Shown one piece after another: positions 36,213 to 47,137 of a stretch of DNA of 64,000 bases (position 1 is the stretch's first letter; each line of letters starts with the position of its first letter). The stretch is from contig MNCI01038244.1 in NCBI GenBank assembly GCA_015680685.1, positions 27,553 through 91,552 on the forward strand, given 5' to 3'. Made by a program: the position numbers and the translations under genes. The notes below the pieces were generated by a model. The model ran no database searches. It saw only the letters and a list, made by a program, of their open reading frames with translations, and was not told the DNA's origin. Origin of the DNA: Gnetum montanum. Taxonomy: Eukaryota > Streptophyta > Gnetopsida > Gnetales > Gnetaceae.

Positions 36213-39200
36213 ATGGCCAACCACAACATCTTCTCAAAATTATCTCTCAACGGACCATACGGAGATATAGAAAGAGCAATTCACCCAGAATCTTTGGATC
36301 TAAGTCCATCCACCTATACCGATTTGATAGCCTCCACTCAAGAAACGTTAGATTGACCTAAAAACATAGCCAAAACTCTAGACCTAGAAGCTAACAATAT
36401 CACTGAAGATCCTCTGGTTGAGATCCCCATTACCACAGTTAATGACGAAGCCAAGACCTTGAAATTAAGTGCCTTACTAGATCCGCAACTCGTAGGTGAC
36501 ATCACTCAGGTCTTAAAAGACAACGTAAAAACATTCGCATGGTCATATACAGACATGCCAGGACTAGACCCCCGGATCATCCAACATAACATTATCCTTG
36601 ATGAAAAAATCAAACCAGTAAAACAAAAAGCACGAAAGGTTAGACCCGAAGTCGCATTAGCAGTCCGCGCTGAGATCACAAAGCTTTACCAAGCCGGTTT
36701 CATCCGAGCCGTTGACTATTCCGATTGGGTGTCAAACATTGTTGTAGTCCCCAAGAAGAACGGTAGTATACGCATATGTATTGATTTCCGTGACCTCAAC
36801 ATAGCCACTATAAAAGATGACTTTCCCCTGCCCAATATTGATCAACTTATTGACACGACTGCTGGGCATGCATTATTATCCTTTATGGATGGATTTTCAG
36901 GCTACAATCAGATAAGAATTAATCCAGAGCATCAACTTAGAACAACTTTTATGACACCTTGGGGGACATTTTGTTATACAATGATGCCATTTGGCCTTAA
37001 GAATGCGGGTGCTACATATCAACGAGCAATGACATATATATTTAGTGACTACATGCTTAGTTTGCTCAATGATTATGTTGATGATATAGCGGTCAAGTCT
37101 AAAACAACTAAACAACATGCAAAAGATCTAGATTTAGTGCTTAAACGTTGTCTCAAATATGACCTTAGGCTCAACCCAAAAAAGTGTGTCTTTGGTGTTA
37201 AAACAGGAAAAATGCTTGGTTTCCTAGTTTTCGAAACAGGGATACAGGTAGACCCTGATAAGGTTAAAGCGATAACCAATATGCAACCACCAAGAAACCT
37301 TACCGAACTACGTGGCCTCCAAGGTAGGCTGCAATTCATTAGACGCTTTATCGAAAGGTTGACAGATAAGTTGAGTCCCATGCAACATCTATTACGAAAG
37401 AATGTACATTTCCAATGGACTCAACAATGCCAAGAAGCATTTGAGAACATAAAACAAGAGTTGGCCCAACTACCAACTGTTTATCCTCCACAAAATGACA
37501 AACCTTTCTACATCTATCTTGCAACTTCTAGTTCGTCCATCGCATCCATGCTTTGTCAAAAACGTCAAGATGGGGCCGAGATCCCTGTATACTATCTAAG
37601 CCATGCTTTAATAGCCCATGAACAACGATACAACGATGTAGAAAAATCATGCCTTGCCCTTGTCTTCTCTTTGAAGAAATGGCGACATTATCTCTTCCGT
37701 AATCAGGTTTACATCATTTGCAAAGATAATGTTCTCCGTGCCATCACTAATAACATCTATGAGTCAAGTAGGTTAGCTAGGTGGAAAGCGATGATTGCAT
37801 AATTTGATTTACACTATGTCTCACCGACACATGATCAAACAACAATAAACCCCAAATTCCCAGATGAAAATGTTAATAGTATAGACACTGTACCTGATAA
37901 TTATGAGGCCATTCTCTACTTTGATGTGGCCTCAACCTCTTGTGGAGGAAGTGCTGCAGCTATTTTAATATACCCCTATGGGGAAATCCAACCTTCTGCT
38001 TATCGCTTAAACTTTCCTTGCACCAATAACATAGCAGAATACGAAGGTCTTCTTAGAGGACTTCAAATAGCGCTAACTTCAGGAATCTCACGCCTTGTAG
38101 TTCGAGGTGATTCGCAATTAGTTATTAATCAAGTCACTGAAGCCTACACATGCAAAGCTCTCCATTTGCAACCGTATTGTGATTTGACTAAACACCTAGC
38201 GAGGCAACTAGTAGAAGTGGATATACAACACATCCCTAGAAGTAAGAATACCATTGCTGATGCACTTGCCACACTAGCCTTAAACATGACGCCTGAAATG
38301 TTTCATGCATTGCCTAGTTCTATAACCAGTTGTGCCGAACCTATAATTAACACTCTAAATGAAGTACCTATAGCATCTGTTAGTACAACACACGCAATAG
38401 AATGGTATGATGACGTAAAAGAGTATCTTCTAAAAGGCGAACCTCCACAACACTTGACACATGCTCAAAAGGACGCCATACGAAAATGCTCTCGCCAATA
38501 CACATTAATAGGTGACACCTTATGTCGTAAATCATATGAAGGTATTTTGCTAACATGTGTTAGTAGCACTGATGGTCAAACAATTGTAGAACAAATCCAT
38601 GAAGGACTTTGTGGAGGACACATAGCACCTAAAGCAATGGCAACAAAGATTAGGTGCTTAGGCTATTACTGGCCACACATGGAATACGACTGCATCTCCA
38701 AGGTTAGAACATGTGACATCTGCCAAAAGCATAGTAATCTGATACATGTGTCACCTAACGAACTGCATACTGCACAAATCACATGGCCATTCCAAAAATG
38801 GGGTTTAGATTTAATTGGACCAATAACACCATCATCTTCAGCAGGTCATAGCTTCATTATCACTGCAACTGAATATTTCACAAAATGGGTGGAAGCTATT
38901 CCTCTTAAGAAGACCACATCAAAACACGTTTGCACCTTTATAATGGAAAATATTATAACCCGTTTTGGTGTTCCAATGACCATCGTCACCGATAATGGGC
39001 CACAATTCAGTAGCGCAGATACCAAAAGTTTTTGTGAAATCCTAGGCATTAAACATTTTCATCACCTTACTACCCACAAAGTAATGGTCAAGCAGAGGCT
39101 ACAAATAAAACTGTCATCATGATACTCAAAAAGATGCTGAATCAGAGCAAGAAACGATGGCATGAACAATTGGTCTATGCATTATGGGCTTATAGGACGA

Positions 39201-39637
39201 CACATCGAACATCCACAGGTAAAAATCCATATAGTCTTGTATACGGATCTGAAGCTATTTTACCTTTAGAATTGCAGGTTCCCTCATTACAGATAACTCT
39301 CTCCAGTCTCCTTGATGAAAGTCAAAACAATGAATTGCGCATTACTGACCTCGACACAGTAGAGGAGTAACGTATACGAACTCTTGATCAAATTGAATGG
39401 TACCAAAAACAACAAAGACAAAGGCACAAGCATGATCTCCAAAAACGCCCAATTAAAGAAGGAGATCTAGTCCTTAAGGCCGCCCAAGAACATCCAAGTA
39501 AATTCTCAACCAACTGGGAAGGACCTTATTTAATGACCAAGGCATGCAACAATGGAGCATTCAAACTTGCTGACATGGACGGAAACGAGTTCGCCAATCC
39601 TACAAACCACTTGTACTTGAAGAGGTACTACGTCTGA
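36213..39637 (+). pseudogene. Tat-like pol: RT, RNase H, archaeal-type RNase H, integrase (element 3)
   Basis: ATG 36213 opens MANHNIFSK, with one stop before the 447-codon open block (36459-37802). RT has VPKKNGSIRICIDFRDLN, FMDGFSGYNQI, FGLKNAGATYQ and the catalytic YVDD. RNase H follows (VYYLSHALIAHEQRY). After a stop at 37800 a second RNase H (37860-38290) keeps its acidic residues in YFDVAS, NIAEYEGLL, VRGDSQLV and KNTIADALA. This is the archaeal-type domain that marks the Tat lineage. Integrase has an HHCC zinc site (CDICQKH), WGLDLIGP, TDNGPQF, a one-base shift near 39060, then GQAEATNK and DALWAYRTT-like ALWAYRTTHRT. The frame ends with YLKRYYV at 39637. Three to four lesions only. 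Confidence 0.92.
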
Positions 39638-39639
39638 CA

Positions 39640-40070
39640 AACTTGAGGTACGTCACAGTCCTGGATCATGAATTAAAACTGATACCACAGAAAAGCCCTG
39701 ACATCATGACTTAAAACTGATACCACAGAATAGTCCTGGATCATGACTTAAAACTGATACCACAGAACAATCCTGGATCATGATTTAAAACTGATACCAC
39801 AGAACAGTCCTGGATCATGACTTAAAATTGATACTACAAAGTTCTATTCGGTATGACACTAAACTGCTACATCTGTCTGCCATGACATGAAACTAGCATC
39901 TAGAGTCCACTAAGACTATAAACTAGTTTGCCTCTTCATAGTCTGCCATGACTATAAACTAGCAATGCACCGTCCGCTACGACGCTAAACTAGCACCGTC
40001 CAAGGGGTTATGACATGAAACTAATCAACAACAGTCCGCTAAGACTATAAACTAGCAACATCATTGATGA
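39640..40070 (+). repeat. Tandem repeats after integrase (element 3)
   Basis: First, about five copies of a 37-38-base unit containing TCCTGGATCATGACTTAAAA and CTGATACCACAGAA (39650-39830). Then about six copies of a unit with GTCCGCYAYGACRYTAAACTAG (written as GTCCGCYAYGAC plus RYTAAACTAG). The second motif also fills the PR-RT spacer. Non-coding. Confidence 0.8.
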
Positions 40071-40149
40071 CCAGGCAAAACTTGAAAAGATCTGTTGCTG
40101 CAGTTGGCTGTTCCTATTCCACAAAGACTTGTTGCATGATTCATCCCAT

Positions 40150-41146
40150 GGGGCCTAATGAAATTGATGCCGTTCATGATTCTGTTTGCTTTGAAAGTTG
40201 CACGTGGTGACTCCATCTCCTTGTTTAAAGTTTTTAGCTGACTGTTTCATTTGTGGTTTTCTTGTCTTCTTGGAGTTGTGTTTGCAGGATGACACTTCTG
40301 AGGCGTTCGTGCATAGATGCACTTCATCATGACGACAAGGTATCACATTTTCCTGCCACACGCAACTGGGTTAATCAATCCGTTCATAAGTACATTCCTG
40401 ACTCCTGATACATTTCCTATTCCCCATCATGCTCCCTTATCCTATTCGATTACATCCCCCTTGATACATTCCACTCATCTCAAAACTCTTAGTACACTGT
40501 TGCACATTGTAGCTCTCTAAGCAGTTGCGATGCAAAATACAATACATAGTACATGATGCAAAATGCAAGTGCTCAAACACGAGCACGGCACAAAAAGCAA
40601 GCTCTTTCAAAAAGACCAAAAAAAAAGAGACAAAAAGAAAAAAAAATGGTCAAAGAGCAAAATGCACGAAAAAGGTCGTCAAGACCCCGTTAACATCATA
40701 AACAAAAGACTATTGGCCATTCTCATACAAGCCCCAGGCGAGAAGGTAATTGTCTTGAAAAACAGTTACACTTGTGTCTCAAAGAGACCATGTTGCACAT
40801 CACCGCGTGGCTTTGGCAGTTTACAACGGGCCTCGAAAATACTCTATAAGAGTCCTGTTTCTCCAAAGAACGCACCTCTTATGTCTTGGTTTCGAGCCTG
40901 CCGAAAAAACCGGCTGTTAACAAGAACCAAATGACATAACTTATGCATAAGAGAGCATTCCCCTCCCACAAATCCTAGCAGTAATCATTGCCCTTAACCT
41001 CCTAGCCTCCCTGGTTACAACCAATTCCTTTGCATCTTAAACCACATTCCCTCAATCCCATGTACTTTTGAAAATGGTGCGATAATATCCAGCCAAAGGC
41101 TAATGGTTAATGTTTGATGCTTTGTTTGTTCATGGTGTTTGCACTT
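40150..41146 (+). other. Conserved post-integrase region with lysine-rich frame (element 3)
   Basis: Largely alignable with element 4 (49800-48700, minus), including TCTTGGAGTTGTGTTTGCAGG and GCACTTCATCATGACGACAA. A 123-codon frame (40563-40934) has a very lysine-rich start and then ILIQAPGEKVIVLKN. Element 4 has LLIQAPGGKAIILKK after a similar lysine-rich start (49344-49072). Beyond that point the two frames do not stay in register, so the similarity may be of DNA or RNA rather than protein. Function unknown. Confidence 0.45.
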
Positions 41147-41200
41147 CTTTGTCGACGCCTCTTGGGTGCATTCCTCCAGATGTCAACAAAGAGGGGCTAA
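41147..41200 (+). promoter_or_regulatory. Hairpin overlapping polypurine tract (element 3)
   Basis: Arms 41147-41160 (CTTTGTCGACGCCT) and 41178-41191 (AGATGTCAACAAAG) can form 11 Watson-Crick pairs and one G-T pair of 14, around a 17-base loop. The second arm overlaps the polypurine tract ACAAAGAGGGGCTAA, which touches the LTR start. Confidence 0.75.
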
Positions 41201-41346
41201 TGAAACACCACTAATTTCAGCTTAATACTTTGAATAGAAATTTGTATGCTTTAATGATTTCTCCACGATTCAAGGATGAAAGCCCAATTGAAGCAAAGCT
41301 AACACAAGCAGCAGCAGTAGTAAGAAAAGGCAGAAGGCCATTCCAT

Positions 41347-41641
41347 AGCATTGTTTCTCACAGGGATATGGGTGATCGTGCATGAGTGCAGTCACCACGC
41401 CTTCAGTAACTACCAATGGCTAGACAACAGCGTGGGATTGATCCTACATTCGGCCCTCATGGTTCCCTTCTTTTCTTGGAAGTACAATCACAGACACCAC
41501 CACAACAACACAGGCAGCATAGAGAAAGATGAAGTCTTTGTTCCCGAAACCAAGGACGCACTATGCTGGATGGTCAAGCTGCTGGACAATCCTACAGGAA
41601 GAATGTTCTCCATCTCGATATTCCTCATGGTACTCCCTTGA
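41347..41641 (+). pseudogene. Captured FAD2-type desaturase fragment (3' LTR copy)
   Basis: A 96-codon open frame beginning [20 protein letters not shown] and continuing [18 protein letters not shown]. Box 1 is HECSHH and box 2 is HRHHH (family HECGHH and HRRHH). It is less damaged than the left copy: the NYQW Gln is intact here. It ends at a TGA right after VLP, where the similarity to FAD2 also stops. Not functional: the rest of the roughly 380-residue enzyme is absent. Confidence 0.87.
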
Positions 41642-41879
41642 GTTATGACAAACGATTGGATATCGACATGCTCTGGTTGAAGCTTACCCTGCTTACGTGC
41701 CTGCCATTTCTCTGCTGCGCCGCTGCATCGCTGCTCCCGCTGCCTGCCGCGTTGCTCGTTGTTTTCTACCCGTTGCAGTCTCCTGTGCCCGCCACTTCGC
41801 GTCTTCTATCGCTGCCACTTCGCTGCTTCCTTTGCCCCTCTGCGTCGTTATTTCTGCCACCGCTGTGTTGCTGTTTCTG

Positions 41880-42165
41880 CCAAGGGTTTTAAGGATTTCT
41901 TGGCCACCAACACCTTCGTTTTCTCATCGACAACAGCAGAGTTATGATCACGATCAGCAGTGGCCGTGGCAATATCTTCCTTCACAGAAAGGAAGTTCCG
42001 GCACTAAAACATGGGATGGCCAACACGGCCGCATTTCTTGCAGGAGCTGCGGGCCTCATCGGCGGATGAGTTTGTGAGGCGCGCAAGGGCAAGAAGGCCT
42101 TGAAAGCTGTCGTAGGCATTGCTGCTCTCCTTGTCATCGTCTCTGGCAGCAACAGCTCCATGATC
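41880..42165 (-). pseudogene. Captured CXIP4-type zinc-knuckle fragment (3' LTR copy)
   Basis: Minus frame reads AYDSFQGLLALARLTNSSAD, then CKKCGRVGHPMF and a TAG where the left copy has Gln, followed by CRNFLSVKED. Here the segment before the knuckle (GLLALARLTNS) is closer to the plant protein than in the left LTR. The two LTR copies have thus decayed independently since insertion. Confidence 0.8.
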
Positions 42166-42526
42166 GTCACCTCTTGCGTTGTCCACTACGTTGCTGTTTC
42201 TGTCCGCTGCTATTTTTTTTGGCCTACCGCCGATTGTTCTACCTACCGCATCGCTGACGTCTCGCTGTTACCGCCCCTCTGCCGTGCCTGCCGCTGCTAT
42301 TTTTTCTCCTCGCCATCGCTATTCTGTGCCTGCTGCCTCACTGCTTGGTCCTGTGCTATCTGCTGCCACATCGCTATTCCTCAGTCGCCCTCTATGCTCC
42401 CGTCGCACACTCCGTTGTCCACCGCCGACTGTCGCACCGCCACTCCGCTGTTTTTTTTCTTGCTGTCTCCCGTTGTCGCCACCCTGCCGCGCGGAATGCA
42501 CAGCCTTCATCTGCAACATCAATGAN

Positions 42527-42909
42527 CTACAAAGGTACACAAGGGCCAAAAATGAGTCAACACAAGGCCCCTACCACAACCAATCAACCTTTAACATTGA
42601 GGGCCTCTACCTTGAACTAATCAAGGCCTAACTTTAAGAGGAAATATCAATTGAAATATACCAAGTTTTCATTAAAACCATCTAATCTCCTAGACCAGTT
42701 GCTCAAGACTGGTCAAATCCAATATAAGCAAATGATTGAGAATGCTTGGAAGAGGCATGATCCATTATTTAAAATTTCTAAGGATTCTATTTTGGCAACC
42801 AAGGATGACCCACCAATACCAAATTATTTCAAACTTAACCAATTTTACCATTATCATCAATTGCCTAATCATGACACTAATTTTTTCTTAGCCTTAAAGG
42901 ATGACTCTT
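42527..42909 (+). pseudogene. Gag fragment of a related Tat-like element inside the 3' LTR
   Basis: Reads KFSLKPSNLLDQLLKTGQIQ and DDPPIPNYFKLNQFYHYHQL, homologous to the pre-knuckle region of gag in element 3 (about 33790-34030). The knuckle ligands are mostly lost. The segment begins at the single n and ends exactly where LTR homology resumes. It is either a chimeric assembly join or a gene-conversion/insertion event. Confidence 0.65.
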
Positions 42910-43757
42910 TCCAAATTTTCTAAAGTTTTATAACTTGAGGGCTTGTTTTTCTAATTATTTGTATTTTTATGAGCTCAAATGACCCATAAGTTGTAAAATA
43001 CATTGAATCTAGTCAAGGAAGGCAAATTGCCAACACATATCCAACTCATGTACAACTATCCAGCACAGATACATTGAACCTGGTCAAAGCAAACCCTAGC
43101 CCAAACCTATAAATACCCTACCAATTCACACAAATTGGGAGGAAGAAGCAAGAAGCAGGAGGCAAGGAGGCAAAAAGAGAAGCAAAGCAAAAGCAGCAAG
43201 AACGAGAAGAAGATTGGAAGAGAGAAAGATTGGAGAAATTGGCGATTCTGAAGGAGGATAGAATGGGCACTTAGCACATCCAATTTTTGGCTTCCAAGTT
43301 CTTCTCACATCGTCACATCATCGTGTCATATTTTTCCGGGGCTAGGCGTTTGACTTGTCATTCACACTTGTGCAACTACGCTTTGACCGGTGCACATTTT
43401 TTTAAAACAATATAATACAGTTTCATTATTGCCTCCCATTCACATTGTTTAAATTCTTTTTATACTTTACAAATATAACTTTGTTTATGCTTTATTCATA
43501 ATCCTGTAGGCTTTATTTACATTTCGTATCATTGTTTACACTCCGTTTACATACCGTTTACGATAAACCCAGTGCTAGCCATAGCTTACGCTCGGGGAAG
43601 TCCTTGGTTGATTTGCGTGCAGACCATCCAAGGCACTCTGCCATCGTTCCCTTTTCCAGCTTGCCCTCAAGCGAAGGCAGGGTCAGCTGTGCCTGCCCAA
43701 CGATCTCTTGGTGTCTGTTTCCCTTCCAGCCTTACACCGACGATTTAGGATGGTACA

Positions 43758-43762
43758 GTTTC
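43758..43762 (+). repeat. Target site duplication, right (element 3)
   Basis: GTTTC, identical to 29056-29060. Confidence 0.85.
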
Positions 43763-44960
43763 TACTATCCAATAGATCCAAAAGGTCTATGGAAGTATTA
43801 AAATTTTAATTTTAACCTTAGTTTCAATTTTAGATAATTCTCCTCTAATTTATAAATGTGAAACACTTTGCCTCAATTTTTTTTGTACCAAGTTAAATGA
43901 TAGAAAAAAGATCTATAAAACCTAGAGTGATAAGAGTCTCATCATAAGAAGTGTACTCGAAGTTTACATAGGATAGCTTAATGATCTTTGGTTATCCTCT
44001 TAACCATAACAAGCCTAAATAGGTTTATAAATTTTTATAAACATTAAGTTCTTTTTAAAAGAGGAAAAAAATAAAATAATCCTAAAGAATCTTTAAGAAT
44101 CCTAGTTAAATTATTATCTGTAAAGAAACTTATGAACTGTTGGTACTAATGTAACATGAAAGAAGACTTCATCATCTTCCAAAGAATAAGATAATGAAAA
44201 TACCAAAAGGCATCATTAAACTCCTACTTATTAAAAGTTAAATGTTATTTTATGATTCCTTTATTAATAAAATTAGGAAAATTTTAAATTGAAAAAGTTA
44301 ATAAATTTCTAAGAAATTTTAAAAATTAATAGGCAGATGTACTCTTAAATGGTCCTAATGCATTACTTTTTTCTCATTATTTTTGGTTTCAAGATATGGG
44401 AAAATGTTGATTAACATTTCCATGTATGGACCCAATGCTCCTATATAAATAAGAGGGCCTTTCCATCCTATAACATTTTATTTTCTCAATAAAAATAATT
44501 ATTGCATAAATTTTTAGTTTATTCCATCATCCATAACTCTTAATTATTTAAACAACTTATCATAGTCCATTACTTTATTTATTAATTATCATCATCCATC
44601 TCTCTCTCTCTCTATATATATATATACCTATGTGTGTGTGTAATTAAAATACTATAATGCATATTATTTCTCTATCATCCATTAACTCAATAAATTTATG
44701 AGTATTCAAGCTTTTCATCCCTTCAAGCAAGAATCAACAATAATGCATAACTCCTCACAATCAAGATAGAAGTTGAAGAGCCCCAATTAAGCCATTTTGA
44801 ATCTAGCAATAATTGAATTACATTCATCAAATTTTGTTATTACAAGTTACAAAGATCTTCAAGATAAATATGTGCATATAAAATTCATCAAATTTAAACT
44901 TGTAAAATTTGAGATGTTAATCAAATATAATTTCATCATGACTCGTGGTAAGGTCATGGT
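43763..44960. other. Unassigned AT-rich sequence with a microsatellite
   Basis: Right flank of element 3. A TATATAAATAAGAGGG phrase at about 44450 looks like a promoter TATA but belongs to nothing identified. A compound microsatellite (TC)n-(TA)n-(TG)n lies at 44599-44640. No gene recognised. Confidence 0.5.
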
Positions 44961-45968
44961 ATTACACAAAAATAGACCATGTGGTATAGGGATACCTCTT
45001 TCAATTCTCTTATTCTCTTCCCTAAGTGTAGTTTTTATAGGTTTTAGGCTTTGTGAAGACATCTTGGAGGCCAAAGAGATGTCTTATCCAAGTTCTAGTA
45101 TTTCAATGGAGATGTCTAAGAGATTCAAAATATTTCTAGAATGTTTGAAAATCATCCCAATTGAGACATCTCATAGAAGTATGATATGTCTTAGTTGGAT
45201 GTAAGATGTTCCATGAATCACTGAGATGTCTCACTTGGGACATTCCAAGTATGATTGAGATGTCTCAGCTGTAGTAGATACATCTCAAGTCAATGTGAGA
45301 TGTCTCACTTGCATTTCTAGTTTAATAGCAAGACATCCTACAGAGGTTAAATATGACTCAAATGAGCAAAAAAAATTCCAAAATTACCTATTTCAATTTA
45401 GGAAATAGTTAAAATGATGGAGAAAAATAATAGAAACATCATGGGATCTCTAAGTTGAGCTTGAGGAAGTTTTTCTAGGTTTCTTGTCTTGATTGGTTAA
45501 TAAAAATTAGTTTTGTTCCATGCTTGTATCATCATGAGATAATAATAAGATATCATGAAAGCTCTTGTGATGAGCTTAAGCAAGAGTATGTGAGAGCACA
45601 TTGAGTAAGTGCTTATGTCATTATAACTCTAAGGTCAATTGTGTGATGTATTAGCCTGTGTGTTATTGGTTTTGCTTGTGTGTTAAGATCTCAATCCCAG
45701 GTTATGAGAGATATTATCTATTAGTTCTGTCTTACATTGAGAACAACCGTTATGTGGTTATAGAGCCTCATGCTCTATAGCATTGTTTGAGTGTTTATAA
45801 AGGATTATTAGATGTTTTGTGGGTTGTGAAACCATGATGTAATATTCTTTCAATAATTGAAGATAGATAGCTTTTTTGTTTTCTAGTATATTATTTGTCT
45901 TCATAATATCTAAATTTAGTGGGATTGAAGGTGATTTTCCATTAGAGTGAACCTACTCTAACTAATTA
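44960..45968 (+). repeat. 5' LTR of chromovirus-like gypsy element 5 (start approximate)
   Basis: Placed by the downstream primer site and by promoter features: TATAAAGG at 45796-45803 and the repeat-bearing U3. Between 45060 and 45310 the decamer GAGATGTCTC and half-sites (AGACATC, GATGTCT) recur about eight times at 35-50-base spacing. The left edge is unknown because the 3' LTR is not in the window. Confidence 0.45.
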
Positions 45969-45972
45969 TTAT

Positions 45973-45990
45973 TGGTAGTAGAGCTTTAGG
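45973..45990 (+). promoter_or_regulatory. Primer binding site, tRNA-Met type (element 5)
   Basis: TGGTAGTAGAGCTTTAGG differs at two positions from the TGGTATCAGAGC initiator-Met primer site common in chromoviruses. It sits about 50 bases before the first gag codons. Confidence 0.65.
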
Positions 45991-46029
45991 TTTCTTAGTC
46001 CTTTGACTTGGTTTATTTTGTCAAATTTA

Positions 46030-47137
46030 TATGATGTCTAAGAAGACATAAGTACAAGAACTAAACATAGACATGGAAAGCATGAAGTATGCATTCTAAC
46101 TAATGGTTGCTCAGTTGGATGAGATTAATACAAATGTACATAAGATTGAAAGTTTCAATTGTATTCCAACACACAGAGATGATGAGCACTCATTTTTAGA
46201 TGGTAATGAAAAAGTTGAAGGGAATGATGAGGAAGGAAAATCCAATTATGGGAGTATTAAAACCCATCAACCAATGATTCCAATGGAAGGAAATCCTGTT
46301 TCTTATATAAGAATTCCAAGAGCTCCATTATTAGCCTCTACTTATTTCCATGACAAGCTTGATGAGTACGATGAAGCAAGACTTACTAGAATATTTTGTA
46401 ATGCTGCAAGACTTCCATACATTCAAGTAAAGAATTTTAATGATATAGATTGGATTGATGCTTTTCCAAGTTGATTGAAGGTACTTAACAAGTAATTTGA
46501 GTTGGAAGAGGTACCAAATCACTTGAGGATACCTATTTCTAAATTTATATTAGAAGGTATACCTTCCACTTGGTGGAAAAAAAGAGTCTTAGGGTTATGA
46601 AAGATGGAATGGTCAACCCATCAAAGATTAAAATCTAATGAAATTTAGGCTACAAAGAACATTTTATAGTCTCATCAAAGATAAAAAATCATTATGAAGT
46701 TGAAATTCCTAAGGCAAGGTAACCAGAACATTAAAGAATTCTACAACAAATTTTGTGATGTATTCCATTAAGCTAAAGTGAACTAGGAGAAGTATGAATA
46801 GGCTTTAATATTTTTAGGAGGTCTCCAAATGATGTATTAGCAAGAATTATATTTTTATGGACCCAAAATTCTTGATGAGATTTATGATTTGGTATTCACA
46901 ATAGAAAATAAACTAAGTGGATTCAAAATCAGAAATAAAGAAACTTCCAAGGGGAAGAACAAGGGATCCAAATAAGAGAAGAAATCCAATCCAAATCTAA
47001 AGACAAGGTTGACATCCAAGAAAAGAACACAGATAAGGATCAATAAAAAGTGCAAAGCAAAAAATAACATAGACCAGGAAGATAAGGGTCAAGATAGGAG
47101 CTCATCAAAGATTTAGTGCATCAAATGTAAAGAATGA
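46030..47137 (+). pseudogene. Chromovirus-like gag (element 5), first part
   Basis: An open stretch (46103-46474) and later fragments give a Gag with FPRFNDIDWIDAF-like NDIDWIDAF, ILEGIPSTWWKK (capsid Trp pair), a basic tail, and the start of a zinc knuckle CIKCKE at 47118. Element 4 is inserted inside the knuckle, so the gene resumes only after 55989. Several stops. Confidence 0.65.
47133..47137 (+). repeat. Target site duplication, left (element 4)
   Basis: AATGA against AATGG at 55990-55994: four of five bases match, consistent with one later mutation. Confidence 0.6.

Larger units (their letters stand above)
41201..43757 (+). repeat. 3' LTR of Tat-like element 3
   Basis: Same start (TGAAACACCACTAATTTC) and end (GGTACA) as the left LTR, followed by GTTTC; 2557 bp. 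It keeps FAD2, minisatellite, CXIP4 and minisatellite in the same order. After the single n at 42526, a gag-like piece replaces the third segment of the left LTR. From 42909 it again matches the left LTR with scattered base changes, many of them C to T. Confidence 0.9.

Noticed and set aside
44599-44640. TC/TA/TG microsatellite as a functional element
   Set aside because: Ordinary compound microsatellite with no linked feature.
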